From positions 60,950,008-61,014,007 of the forward strand of contig CM059973.1 in the NCBI GenBank assembly GCA_030490835.1: a DNA stretch of 64,000 nucleotides, given 5' to 3'. Position numbers and translations under genes: made by a program. How positions within the stretch are numbered: position 1 is the first letter of the stretch; every line of letters begins with the position of its first letter. Source of the DNA: Annona cherimola. Taxonomy: Eukaryota; Streptophyta; Magnoliopsida; Magnoliales; Annonaceae. The notes under the pieces were generated by a model. The model saw only the letters and a list, made by a program, of their open reading frames with translations, made no database searches and was not told where the DNA came from. Of this stretch, positions 34,952-46,243 are shown one piece after another.

Positions 34952-35291
34952 GAGTTGACTTAGAAGGTTTGACTCAATGGGTTGGATGATTTGATTCTCT
35001 TAATTAACTTGAGAAATTTAAAAAGGCGGAACTAGGTTGACTAAGTTTGACTTAGGGAATCGAGTCAATAGTTGGTCCCAAGCAGTTGGATGACTCGGTT
35101 CTTTTCATTAACTTGTGAGAAACTTAGAATGTGCAAGATTAGATTAACTGAGTTTGACTCAATGGGTTGATTCAGTAGGTTTGATTTGACAAGTTAAATG
35201 GTTTAGTTTTCTTAATTAACTTATGAAAAACTTAGAGCAAGATTAAATTGACTAGGTTTTACTTGATGAGCTGATTCAATAGGCATGGTCT
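34952..35291. repeat. degenerate 105-bp tandem repeat, segment B
   Basis: About three diverged units between the solo LTR and the gypsy element. The landmark ATTAACT recurs at 35003, 35107 and 35215, giving spacings of 104 and 108 bp. It continues segment A before the solo LTR and segment C after the gypsy element. Confidence 0.75.
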
Positions 35292-35296
35292 CAACG

Positions 35297-38200
35297 TGTA
35301 ATACCCAGACCCAAGCAGGACTCATATAAGTGCATTAAGATGTAATTATGATTTATGTGTGAATTGATTGATTTATGGATGAATTTTATGAATTAATGAA
35401 TTTTGCAATTAGGGTTGCGATTATGATTGATGATTAAGATTAATCACCACAGTCCAATGTGAGTCAAGATGACTAAAAGGGCTTAATGAGGATTAGAATA
35501 TACTAATATGGCATGAATATTTATTTTAATTTTCATGATTTAATTAATGAAAATTAGAATAAAAATTATGGAATTATGTTGGAAATCGTAGAAAATTTAT
35601 AACTTGACGCCTGTAAGGCGGAATGAAATGAAATTTGAAAGGTGAGCTCAAGACTTTGGGCTCAACCGTATGTGAGGATTGGATTAAGACAAATTTGATG
35701 AGATTAAAGTGATAATTATTTATTTTTAATCTCATACTCTAAGGTTATTTTGAAAGGATCATAACTTGACGTAGAAAAGTCGGTTTGACACGAAACTTGA
35801 AATGATTGAATAAAATCGTAAAATCTATGGTATGGAAGGATTAGATTAAGATAATTACCATGGGAATATGCTTAATCAAAAAAAGGTTCCTAGCATTGAC
35901 TTTGTGCACCCTAGACTACCATAGCATTTATGTTAAAGCAAGTGGATTAAATGACTTGGTTTAATGCTATGAGAGGTATCAAATGGAGGTGAATGGAGCT
36001 GGATTTTTTGAGATTATTAAAGGGTCAAATCGTTGGAAAAGTGAGGATTTAAATGCATAGGTTTAATGACCTAAGTGTAGCTCAAATGGAGCTTAGCAAA
36101 GGTGGCAATCAAGGGGATGCCAAGGGTGGATATGACACGATATTTGGATTTTTAAAAATACTAAAATGCATGTGTAAGTAGCTAAGAACTGGGGTAACTA
36201 ATAGGACATTTAAATGTGTGGGAATTTGAGGCATAAAAATGTCAAAAAGCAAGGCTACAAGGTGATGCCCCTAGTGGACAGCTTGGTTGCACATAAATGT
36301 GTGGATTTTGATGATTTTTGTCAATTCAAGTAAGTGAAACTTAGGTTTTGAATCATTTAAATCAAGGTTTCTTCTCTCAAATCATGAGTCATGAATATGG
36401 TTCATAATGAATTCTTAAAGGATGAGTTATGATGCCTTGATGAAGGTATTGAATGATTTTTGAACGGTATAAATGAAACCAAGAGTTCAAGAGAGTTAAA
36501 AGGGATGTTAGGGTTAATTTTTGAGATAAAATCTATCTTGAAATTTCTTGAAACCCTAGATCAAGTTGTTGTTTGGTTTGAGCATGATGATTAGGATGTA
36601 ATTCATGTTCTTTTGGATTAGTATGTTAATTTAGTCATTTGTTAATGATTTTAGCAAAAATGGAACTTAGGGTTTCATGAAATACCCATTTTTTCAATTT
36701 TTATGTTAAAAATGATGCAAAGAGGAAATTAAATGGTTTATAGATGTATTGTAGGGTAAAGTACCCTAAATCAAGGACCCTTTGGATGTCCTAAGTGGGT
36801 TGGATGAGATTGCCCTAAAACTGATTTTTAGGGTACATGTATGGAACGTCCAAAATGGGTACCTTACATATGGATTTTGTTGTTGTTTGTAAATAATTAA
36901 TTTATGGACGTTATGGAGGGTAAATTACCCTAGGATTAGGGCACTTTGAATGTCCAAAAAGGCTTGGAAAGATTTTCCCTAAATTTGATTGTTAAGGACA
37001 TAAGTATGGACACGTCAAAATGGGGTAAAAGGGGTACCCTACATGCTTGAAATGTTGCTGTTTTGGAAGCAACTAAATTATGAATTTTAATTATGTGATA
37101 ATACCCTAAATTTGGGTTAAAAAAGCATATTTAGTTTCTGAAAATTATGATTTAAAAATCTGTTAAGATTTAAGTATTGAAAAAGGCGTTGAAAGGATGA
37201 AAAACAGGTCATAACATGACTGTTTTGGAACCCAACGATAAATAGATTAAAATTCCGAAATTAGACCCTAAATTATATGTTAATTAAAGGGTTTAATGAT
37301 TTTGAAATTGGATGTAAGTTTCTGTGTTAAGAAATTTTAAGAAACACATAATATATGTGTTGTAAGTTGAACGTATGTATGAATGGATGATATATGACTT
37401 ATGTGAAATTGCTAAAATGTAATTATGCATGAATAAGTGATGAAATGCATAAATATGTTGTTGTATAGATGGTTTTTAGTTATTTTAAATTTTGAGATTA
37501 ATTTATGAAGCTTCAGACGTCAATTGTATGCTTAAAATGAGCATTGACGTAGGAAAAATAAAAAATAGATGAAAAATGTTAAATGAGAGGAATAAACCCC
37601 CACATGCTGATTAATGATTGATTACTATGTGTTTACCCTAAATATGGGTTTAAAATAACACATGGAATGGATGGTATGATGCACAAGTGAATGTTGTGTA
37701 TGTATCCGAACTTGAAATTCACGTTGGTTATGTATGAAATGGATTATGGGATTGGAAAACTAAGTGAATCAAGCAAATGAATTCTTATAAATGCAATGCT
37801 ATTTTTATGTATAGACAAAGAAAAAGAAAAGGTTGACACGGAAAGCTAAGCGAGCAAGGTAAGCAAGCAATTTTCCAAATGCTTTTGATTTATCAAAATA
37901 TGATCAAATGCTTATAAATGATGTTCTAAATGTTTGAATGATTTAGAAAATGTATGTTTTAAATTCTTTCTAAGATGTTTAAGAATGGCCATTCTTTTAT
38001 ATAAATGTTTATTGAAATGATATTCCAATATGATAAAAGAATTGCTTACTATTTTGCAATTATTTAAGATGAATGATGAATCGTGGATTTATGAATGAAA
38101 AATCATGCTAGCATGTCAAAGTTCATGTTTATGAAAGGAATCATGTGCACGAAGCATTAGGTCCATCTTAAAGGTGTAAGTGGACCGAATATCCCCCTTT

Positions 38201-38951
38201 GGTGTGGCCAAGTCGCTAAGATAGATCTCGGGCCGGCGGCACCTCTCTAGATTGGGAGAAAGGATGAAGATGGATGGTTGCCTAGCTAGCTTCTATCCAA
38301 GGAATGTCATGGTTTCAAATAATGCATCGCATTATTTATGATATACCCTAGATGAGTATAAAAATATGTTTTTATGATATACCCTCGAGTGGGTATAATA
38401 TGGCTTTCCAAGTTATTTTAAATGAATATGAATTACCTAAAAATCTTATAGCTTGCTTATTGAGTTTCGACTCACGATTTTGTTTTTCAAGTCCTAAAGA
38501 TAGGTGAAAAGAAGCACCATGCAAGGAGCACAAGTGGAGATTCAAGAAAATATGAATTTCTATAAATTACCTGTGTATGGATTTATGAATTGAATGGTTG
38601 TATGAATGATGATATTAAATTGTGGTTTAATGTTGTATAAGAATTATGTTATGTTTTATGACTATGAATGATGGCGAAAAAATTTATAGTCAAATGATAA
38701 GGTATGAATTAGCAAATATGACTAAGTATGGATTTTATGATATCATATGCGTATTATAAATTGGGTTAATGACCTAAAAAGACATTTGATGGAAATTGAA
38801 TGTATGAAATGAATTAAACTCTTAAGGAGTTCGGATTAAGTAGGTAAATATCTAATAAAGCCCGCCGTGTGACAAAGCAACAATCCTAATCACGTTTATC
38901 AATCGATAAGGTCTTGGAGTAAAGTTGCGATGCTCGGGCTGGGGCGCCACA
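35297..38951 (+). repeat. 5' LTR of the chromovirus
   Basis: 3655 bp, from TGTAATACCCAGACCC to GGGGCGCCACA. It aligns throughout with the 3' LTR but lacks a block of roughly 330 bp that the 3' LTR has at about 47262-47598. The junction here lies near 36330 (TTTTTGTCAATTCAAGTAAG). It carries the AGCAAGGTAAGCAAGC and GGGCCGGCGGC blocks also present in the partner. Confidence 0.95.
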
Positions 38952-38956
38952 GAAGT

Positions 38957-38974
38957 TGGTATCAGAGCATGGAT
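38957..38974 (+). other. primer-binding site, initiator tRNA-Met type
   Basis: TGGTATCAGAGCATGG starts five bases after the end of the 5' LTR. TGGTATCAGAGC is the usual plant retrotransposon site complementary to the 3' end of initiator tRNA-Met. It is not a tRNA gene. Confidence 0.92.
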
Positions 38975-39120
38975 TGGTAAATAGGCGTGAAATTTTTTTA
39001 AGTATGAAAACTTATATCATATGATGCTAGATAAGTGATTATAAGATGATTTGTCTATGATTATGATGATTTGTTTTATGATGTATTGTATATAGCTGAC
39101 ATGCTATGTTTGAATTGTAG

Positions 39121-39693
39121 ATGGCCGACAGAGGAAAAAGAGCTATGAGTGAGGAGGAACTTAAAAAAGAAAAGGAAGAGGAGCGAAAAAGAAGGATAGT
39201 GGAGAATGTGAATAGATGGTGGAATTCAGCTTATTTCCCACCAGTTCCTCCAGGTTTCTCACCCAGGCACCCTCCGACACAGGCTCAGGGAGATTATCAT
39301 GTCAATCCCCACACACAAAGGTCAAATGTAGAAGAGTCCATGAGTCAGACTCCTAAGGTGGAGAACACTACAACGTCGCGTTCTGACTATCAGATAGATC
39401 TACCAATCCCGTCTGATTTGATATATCCACATGATCTCTAGAAATTTTCGGATCAGACCCCAGCACCTATACCCCCTAACGAAGGTCTGTAGTACAGATT
39501 TGCTGGCGGACTTGTGCAGTTTAGGCATGGGGTAAGTAAGAAAAGAATCCATCAGAGGGAGAAGGAGGTAGCCATTGCTGTAGAGTAGCGTCGAGCATAG
39601 GGAATTCTAAAATCACCCGTTGCATTGGGCCTCAATGAAGTCGTTATTCATAGAGCAGGACAGGATGGTGAACCCATCCCACTTAACAATGGA

Positions 39694-39731
<38 letters not shown>

Positions 39732-39972
39732 TAGTGATAACGACGATGAGGACCCGATGAAATATCTTGCTCCTAAGATAGAGGAGGAAGAAGGTGAAAG
39801 TGAAGAAGAAGAGGTTGAAGAAGAAGATAATGATGATGATAGTAATAGTAGTGATGGAGGGGAGGAAGATGTCCCCGCATGGTCAGATACAAGCACCATT
39901 ACCGATGAACCCACACGAGTTCCGCCTAGTCGTAGGCGTTACTTAAGGAGGGGTCCCAATAGGAGAGGATGA
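39121..39972 (+). pseudogene. extra ORF between primer site and gag of the chromovirus
   Basis: Two open segments in the same frame (39121-39441 and 39625-39972) are separated by four in-frame TAG codons at 39439, 39490, 39586 and 39598. The first part starts MADRGKRAMSEEELKKEKEE, a charged, probably helical N-terminus, followed by a Pro-rich stretch. The second has a run of twelve Asn from an (AAT)n microsatellite (about 39690-39728), a long Glu/Asp-rich stretch and a basic Arg-rich C-terminus (RRRYLRRGPNRRG). I recognise no known domain. The uniform frame suggests one ancestral protein of about 280 residues. Confidence 0.6.
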
Positions 39973-40376
39973 ATTTTATGAACTTTTATGAAAGTTTGTA
40001 TAATTATGGTTTGATGATACTCTTTGATGGATGATGGTTTTATTTGTGACATACATGTATAATTATGGTGAGATATATGACATGTATGTATATATGTGTG
40101 ATATGTTATGACATGTTGAGACATGTTAAGACTATGTTTCTTGAATGGATGTTAATAATGTGAATGATGAGATTAGTTATGATGATATAGCTACATCTAA
40201 GGATTTTGAATGCATGAAATGAATGAATATGGATGTTTATAATTGACGAATGATGGAATATGATTGCGTGATTTGGTTATGTGAAATTAATCATATGATG
40301 ATGAAATGAGTATATGCTGACCTAACCCTAACAATGAATGAAAGTTATGTACTTTTGAATATTCAAAAAAAACCCC

Positions 40377-42981
40377 ATGGTTGATACAAGGTCAAGGGTT
40401 AGAAAGAACAAGGGAAAGGAAGTTGCTATAGAAGTTCACAGCTAGCATGAGGTTGGAGAATCTAGTAGACCCAAGAGGGGTAGGCCTGAATCACAAGAGC
40501 CAAACCAAAGAAATCAATAAAGACGGGCAGATGAAAGCCCATAACCGAATAGGGAACAAGAGCAAAGGCAAGCTCAGATAATTGAGGACAGAGTAGCTAC
40601 GACGGTAAAAGAAGCCATGCAACAAGCTACTCGAGATTGGGCAACCTAAGCCGCAGACATTATTCAAGGCTTATGGTAAAGGACTTAATAGGCCCAATTA
40701 GGAAGTGTTCGAAAGGAAGGACCCATTCTGACGGCTAACCCGGTTCCCCCTATAGCACTCACAACAGATGAGAATCAATTGATGGAAGCAGACAGGAACG
40801 CAATAAATGCAATTTTACACAACGGCCTCCTAAATTTACAGGTGAACTCGACCCTGTACAAGCTGAACAATGGATGACGGAGATCCGAAAGCTGTTCAGA
40901 ATATCTTCGTGTAATGACAGACAGAAGATGATGTGTGTTACTCATCTGTTGGTAAAGGATGCACATGAGTGGTGGGAAACGACGTTGATTACTATGTCAC
41001 ACCCGAAGGAGGTGACATGACTGACGTTTGTGGAAGAATTTAATAAGGAGCATCTCCCAGTGGGATTGCAGAGTTAGAAAGTTATAGAGTTTGAGACTCT
41101 ATCAAGGGAGAATGACTGTGACGGAATACGCCACCAAGTTTAATGCCTTGATGAGATACGTACAATGGATAGCTAATGTGCCAGAGAACAAGACACAAAG
41201 ATTTCAACAGGGATTGAGGCCATACCTTAGAGAAAATTTAGCCCATCTACTAATCAAGGACTATGCGTCCAGTGTAGAAAGGGCAAGAGCCTTGGAGATA
41301 GAGGCAATAAGTGTTGATCATATGCTTGCTTTAAGAATGATTAATTTGATTTTGATGATTAACAAATAATTGAAATATCATTAAAAAGGATCTAATAAAT
41401 TTGTCTAAGTGTTCTCAGATATTTTATCTCTAATTATGTGTATAAAAATGAAAATGTGAAATAATTTAAGTTTCAAGAGTTCAAAGTTCATGAATTGCAA
41501 GTTCAGCAAAGTGAAGTCTCAGCCCAAGCCGACTTCACTTGCGACTTGGGTGAAGTCCCAGACCTAAGTCGACTTCGCCTGCGACTTCGGACAGATAGCA
41601 AAGTGAAGTCTCATCCCAAGTCGACTTCACTTGTGACTTGGGTGAAGTCCCAGACCCAAGTGGACTTCACCTGCAACTTCGAAGGCAAAATTCTGGACAG
41701 CAAGTTTTAACAAGACGAAGTCGCATTCCAAGTCGACTTCACCCATCCGAAGTCAACTCCACTCATCCGAAGTCGACTCCACTTGCGACTTCAACTCGTA
41801 ACGGTCGAAAATTCGAACGTTGGAGCTCTAGATGCGCGTGAACTTCCACTCCAACGGCTAGAACCTTTTTTTCCTTTATATATACCATTGATGTATGAAC
41901 ATGAAGTAAGAGAGAAGGAGGAAAGAAAGAGGAAAACACAAGTTGGGCTTTCATCTTCTAATATTCAAGTGTATTGAAGTTATTTGAACAACTATTGAAG
42001 CTTCAAGTGCTACAACTTCCAAGTGTGCTTTCAAGATTATCATCTCCACATGACAAGGAGCTTCCGGTGCTTATCGAATACATGTTGTAAAGTGTAATCT
42101 CTCTTTTATTTATTTGTTTTATGTTGTTGCCTTAGATCGGTGTTGGAGACCGAATTCAAGAAGAAGCAAAACATGGGGTTGGTTTGAGTTTGTCTCACTA
42201 ACGGGTTTTGCTTGGTTGGTTTGAGTTTGTCTCACCAATAGATTGGACTTGGTTGGTTGGAGTTGGTCTCACTAACAAGTGATTATTGTATATGCCCCCT
42301 AGAGCTAGAATCTAGAAGAGAGCGGGTGCTCTAGATTGTATTGAAAATACAATAATGGAACCCAAGACACAACGGGTGTGTGCTTGGAACAGTGGAGTAG
42401 GGAAGGTTGCCCGAACCACTACATTTTGTTGTCTCTTGTTTGGTTTGATTGCTTGTATTTTATATTCCATTTGCACCCTCTCATTCTATCTCATATTACA
42501 TTTCATCAAGGGGATTGAAATTATAAGGGGTTAACCAAAGAATTTTTTAAGAACTCAATTCACCCCTCCCCTCTTGGGTTTTGCCATTAACTCGGGACCA
42601 ACAATAAGAACTCAAGAACTAAGGCTAGGATCTAGAATGTTCAGCTCAGGGATGAAGGAAGTTGAGACGGGGAAGGAAAAGGTTAGGAAAGGAGGTGCAA
42701 GGAAAGGAAAAGGAGCCTTAAAGAAGAAAATGCCACTTGTTTGCAAGAATTGTCAAAGGCGCCATGCAGGCGAATGTTTGAAGGGATCAAACAAATGTTT
42801 CAAGTGTGGGCAAATGGGGCACATAGCCAAGGAATGTGGTAAAGGAGAGACAAAGGTTGTGAAATGCTATCTTTATGGCCAAGTTGGGCACATAGCCCCG
42901 AACTGTCCAAACAAAGCGCAAACATCGCAAGGACGAGGAAAGATTGCACAGCCAATGCTAACAGGAGCGGCTAACAGATAG
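40377..42981 (+). pseudogene. gag of the chromovirus, split by a solo LTR
   Basis: The frame starts at ATG 40377 (MVDTRSRVRKNKGKE). It passes through the gag core with EQWMTEIRKLF and HEWWETT (about 40860-40980) and MTVTEYATKFNALMRY (41103-41150). A 1292-bp solo LTR breaks it at 41311. It resumes at 42609 and ends with two zinc-knuckle boxes: CFKCGQMGHIAKEC, intact CCHC, near 42800, and CYLYGQVGHIAPNC, whose second Cys is Tyr, near 42863. Stops of TAG, TAA and TGA type and frameshifts occur before 41100. It cannot give full-length gag. Confidence 0.9.
41312..42603 (+). mobile_element. solo LTR (Sirevirus-like) nested in the chromovirus gag
   Basis: 1292 bp, from TGTTGATCATATGC to GGGACCAACA, flanked by an exact ATAAG (41307-41311 and 42604-42608). 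Removing it joins two halves of the gag frame, so the insertion is younger than the chromovirus. It has an AAGTCGACTT palindrome cluster (41514-41790) and the same 3' block as the other solo LTR (GCCCCCTAGAGCTAGAATC near 42294, CACCCCTCCCCTCTTGGG near 42560). Confidence 0.94.
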
Positions 42982-43050
42982 AAAACCTCTACAAATCCTG
43001 TTCAAGTGCATGCTCTGATCCGAACGAAGTCACAAGAGTAAGAGGAGAAA

Positions 43051-43482
43051 GTGGTTACAGGTATGGTTTATATTCTAGGAAATTCGGCTATAGCTTTGTT
43101 TGATTCGGGTGCTAGCCATTCATTCATTGCTTGTGAATATGTAACCACACGTGCACTACCAGTAGAGGAAACCAACAAAGTAATCCATGTAGAATCCCCT
43201 GCCTATAGGTTAGCCAGCTCTAGCCAAGTATGTAAGGTGTGTCCAATCAGGATAAGGTCAATGATTTTAGAAGCCGACCTGATCCTATTACCCATGACCG
43301 AGTTTGACGTAATACTAGGCATGAATTGGTTAAGCCAATGGGGAGCTACAATTGATTGCAAAAATAAGAATGTACAATTTGAAGCAGCCCCAGAAAAAGA
43401 TGTAGCTATTGGAAGGTTAAGGCAGCCTGAGAACTCGAAGATACTAATATTCTCAATGAAAGCGGCTAAAATGATTTGCTAA
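43051..43482 (+). pseudogene. aspartic protease of the chromovirus
   Basis: A retropepsin-type region with the active-site motif LFDSGASHSF (about residue 16-25 of the open segment) and the downstream DVILGMNWL box. It processes the gag-pol polyprotein in intact elements. The open segment ends at a TAA at 43480-43482. Pol continues in the same element at about 43513 with FPDVFP, the start of the RT region. Confidence 0.9.
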
Positions 43483-43512
43483 AACTACCAAGTATATCTG
43501 GTATCAGTAAGT

Positions 43513-44546
43513 ATGAGGAAAGAAAAGGAAGTGGAAATAAATCAAATTCTAGTGGTTAAGGAATTTCCGGATGTTTTTCCAAGGGAATTGACTACATTAC
43601 CTCTAGAAAGGAAAATGGATATGACGATTAACATCATACCAGACACAGCTTCAATATCTAAGGCCCCATACCAAATGGCACTCGTAGAAATGAATTGAGA
43701 ACTCAAATACAGGAGCTATTAGATAAAGATTTTATCAGACCCAGTGTATCACCCTGGGGAGCTCCGGTGCTGTTTATAAGGAAAAAAGATGGGAGTCTTA
43801 GATTATGCATTGACTATAGGGAGTTGAACAGGGTTACAGTAAAGAATAAATACCCATTACTGAGGATTGACGATTTGTTTGATCAGTTGAAAGGAGCTAC
43901 AACATTTTCGAAGATTGATTTGCAGTCAGGGTACTATCAGTTAAGGATAAGTCCTACTGATATTCACAAGACAACTTTTCAAATAAGGTATGGACATTAT
44001 GAGTTTCTAATGATCCCTTTCGGACTCACTAATGCCCCTGCTGTATTTATGGATATGATGAACAGGGTGTTTCGAGATTATTTGGACCAATTTGTAGTCG
44101 TATTTATTGATGATATCCTGATTTATTCCAAGTCAGAAGAGGAACATGAGATGCATTTAAGAAGAGTATTAGAAAGGCTAAGGAAAGAGAAACTATATGC
44201 CAAGTTAAAGAAATGTGAGTTTTGGTTAAAATAAGTAGCATTTCTAGGGCATATAATCTCAGAGAAGGTAGTACAAGTTGATCATCAGAAGATTGAGGCG
44301 GTACTAAAGTGGCTGAGACCAATGACTATTACAGAAATCAGGAGTTTTTTGGGATTGACTGACTACTATAGAAGGTTTGTTGAAGGTTTTTCTCAATTAT
44401 CAGCCCCACTGACGAGGTTGACTCGTAAGAGAGTTAAGTATGTATGGTCTGAAGAATGCGAGCGCAGTTTCCAAGAATTGAAGCAACGGTTGGTAAAGGA
44501 TTATGAGGCAAGAGCCTTAAGTACATTTTCACTTAGAAGGAATTGA
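43513..44546 (+). pseudogene. reverse transcriptase and RNase H remnant of the chromovirus
   Basis: The RT shows [53 protein letters not shown] and the catalytic FIDDILIYS (about 44103-44130). A TGA at 43696 and a TAA at 44232 interrupt it. The connection domain follows (FLGLTDYYRRFVEGFS, 44344 on). The RNase H part is mostly missing: the sequence jumps from KQRLVKDYEAR (about 44480-44515) to the region just before NMRQRRWLEL (44549). The catalytic core of about 100 residues is therefore deleted. Confidence 0.9.
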
Positions 44547-46200
44547 ATATGAGGCAACGGAGATGGCTTGAACTGTTAAAGGATTATGATTTGGAGGTTC
44601 TATACCATCCAGGTAAGACAAATGTGGTAGCTGATACATTGAGCAGAAATGCCAGCATAGCACACCTTATCACTAAAGAGGAAGGATTTCTTCGAGAGAT
44701 AAGGCAATTGGAACTGATTGTATGTCTCTTTGGATTTCAAATAAGATTATCACAAATGCACATACAATCATCCTTATTTGAATAGATTAAGACTGCACAA
44801 CAAGATGATACATACCTACATACATATGTGGAAAGGATGAAGAAAGATGGGTTGAATGAATTCGTTGTTGATAAGTGAGATATGTATCGGTGCAAAGGTT
44901 GCTTACACATACCCAATTCAGGAGAATTAAAGGAACAAATTCTCAAAGAAGCTCATTTCTCGCCATTTTCTATGCATTTGGGAAGCACAAAGATGTATCA
45001 GGATCTCAAGAAAGCATATTAGTGGAATAACATGAAAAGAGAGATCGCTGAATACGTGCAAGGCGTTTAACTTGTCAAAGGGTGAAGGCAGATCACCAAC
45101 GGATGCTGGGAAAGCTACATCTTTAGAAGTTCTCGAATGGAAATAGGATGACATAACAATGGATTTTATCGAAGGATTACCCAGGACACAGGCAGGAAAT
45201 TACTCTATATGGGTGATAGTGGATCGATTATCCAAAGTTGCACATTTTATACCTATAAAGAGGACTTTTACAGCTGAAAGATTAGCCACCAAAGTATATT
45301 ACAAGGATCTTGTACAGTTCCATGGAGTGCCTAAGTTAATAGTATTTGATCGAGATACAACGTTCACGTCTCAATTTTGAAAGAATTTACACGAAACCCT
45401 AGGCACCCAACTAAAGTTTAGCACGACATTTCATCCCCAAACCGATGGAAGACGGAGTGGGTAAACCAGATTATCGAGGATATGCTTCGTATATGTACAT
45501 TGGAATTTGGAAGATCATGGGTTGAATATGTGTCGATAGCGGAGTTTGCGTACAACAATAGTGATCAAGCTAGTATTCAAATAGCACCATTTGAAGCATT
45601 ATATGGACGATGGTGTCGAACACCACTAAACTGGGATGAAGTTGCAGAGAAAAAGCTAGCCCCAGACTTGTCTCAGCAAATGACAGACAAAGTATAGGTT
45701 ATTCTCCGGTGTATACTCACAACCCAGAGTTAGCAAAAGAGTTACATAGACTGGAAGAGAAGGGATTTGAATATCCAAGTCGGCGAACATGTTTTTATAA
45801 GGGTCACATCAATCAAAGGAGTTATAAGGTTTGGAAAAAAAAGCAAGTTGAATACCAGGTTTATTAGGCCATTTGAAGTATTGGAGAAAATTGGAATGTT
45901 AGCATATAGAATAGCATTACCTCCAGCCCTAGCTTTAGTCCATAATGTTTTTCACATTTCAATGTTAAGGAAATGTGTTGTAGATCCAACAAATGTGCTA
46001 GTAGCAGAGAACCTACCAATTCAAGGCCATTTGAATTATGAGGAGAGACCTCTTAGGACCTTAGATCATAAGATTCAGAAGCTTCGGAATAAAGAGATTG
46101 AATATGTTAAAGTTCAATAGAATAGGTATTTCGAAAGCGAGACTACTTGGGAACTGAAGGAAGAGGTAGAAAGAAAGTATCCCCAGTTATTTCAAAAGTA
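44543..46200 (+). pseudogene. integrase with chromodomain-like tail of the chromovirus
   Basis: The segment begins in the RH-IN linker (YHPGKTNVVADTLSR). It has an HHCC-type zinc finger region (about 44890-45110) and then the core with MDFIEGLP, DRDTTFTSQF and a frame-shifted QTDG region (about 45440). The downstream GPY/F-like part (FIRPFEVLEKIG) leads into YEERPLRTLDHKIQKLRNKEIEYVKVQ and a tail ETTWELKEE, a chromodomain-like end typical of chromoviruses. Stops at 44783, 44878, 45021, 45145, 45378, 45695 and 46118 break the frame. Confidence 0.88.
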
Positions 46201-46224
46201 GACGGTTTCGGGACGAAACTTATT

Positions 46225-46243
46225 ATAAGAGGGGGGGGAAGAT
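46225..46243 (+). other. polypurine tract of the chromovirus
   Basis: ATAAGAGGGGGGGGAAGAT directly precedes the TG of the 3' LTR, as expected for the plus-strand priming site. Confidence 0.88.

Noticed and set aside
38957..38974. tRNA-like sequence
   Set aside because: Only the short stretch complementary to the tRNA 3' end is present, at the position of a retrotransposon primer-binding site. There is no cloverleaf.
39648..39914. Poly-Ser / poly-Leu open frame on the - strand
   Set aside because: It is the antisense shadow of the Asn-run and Glu/Asp-rich ORF of the chromovirus.
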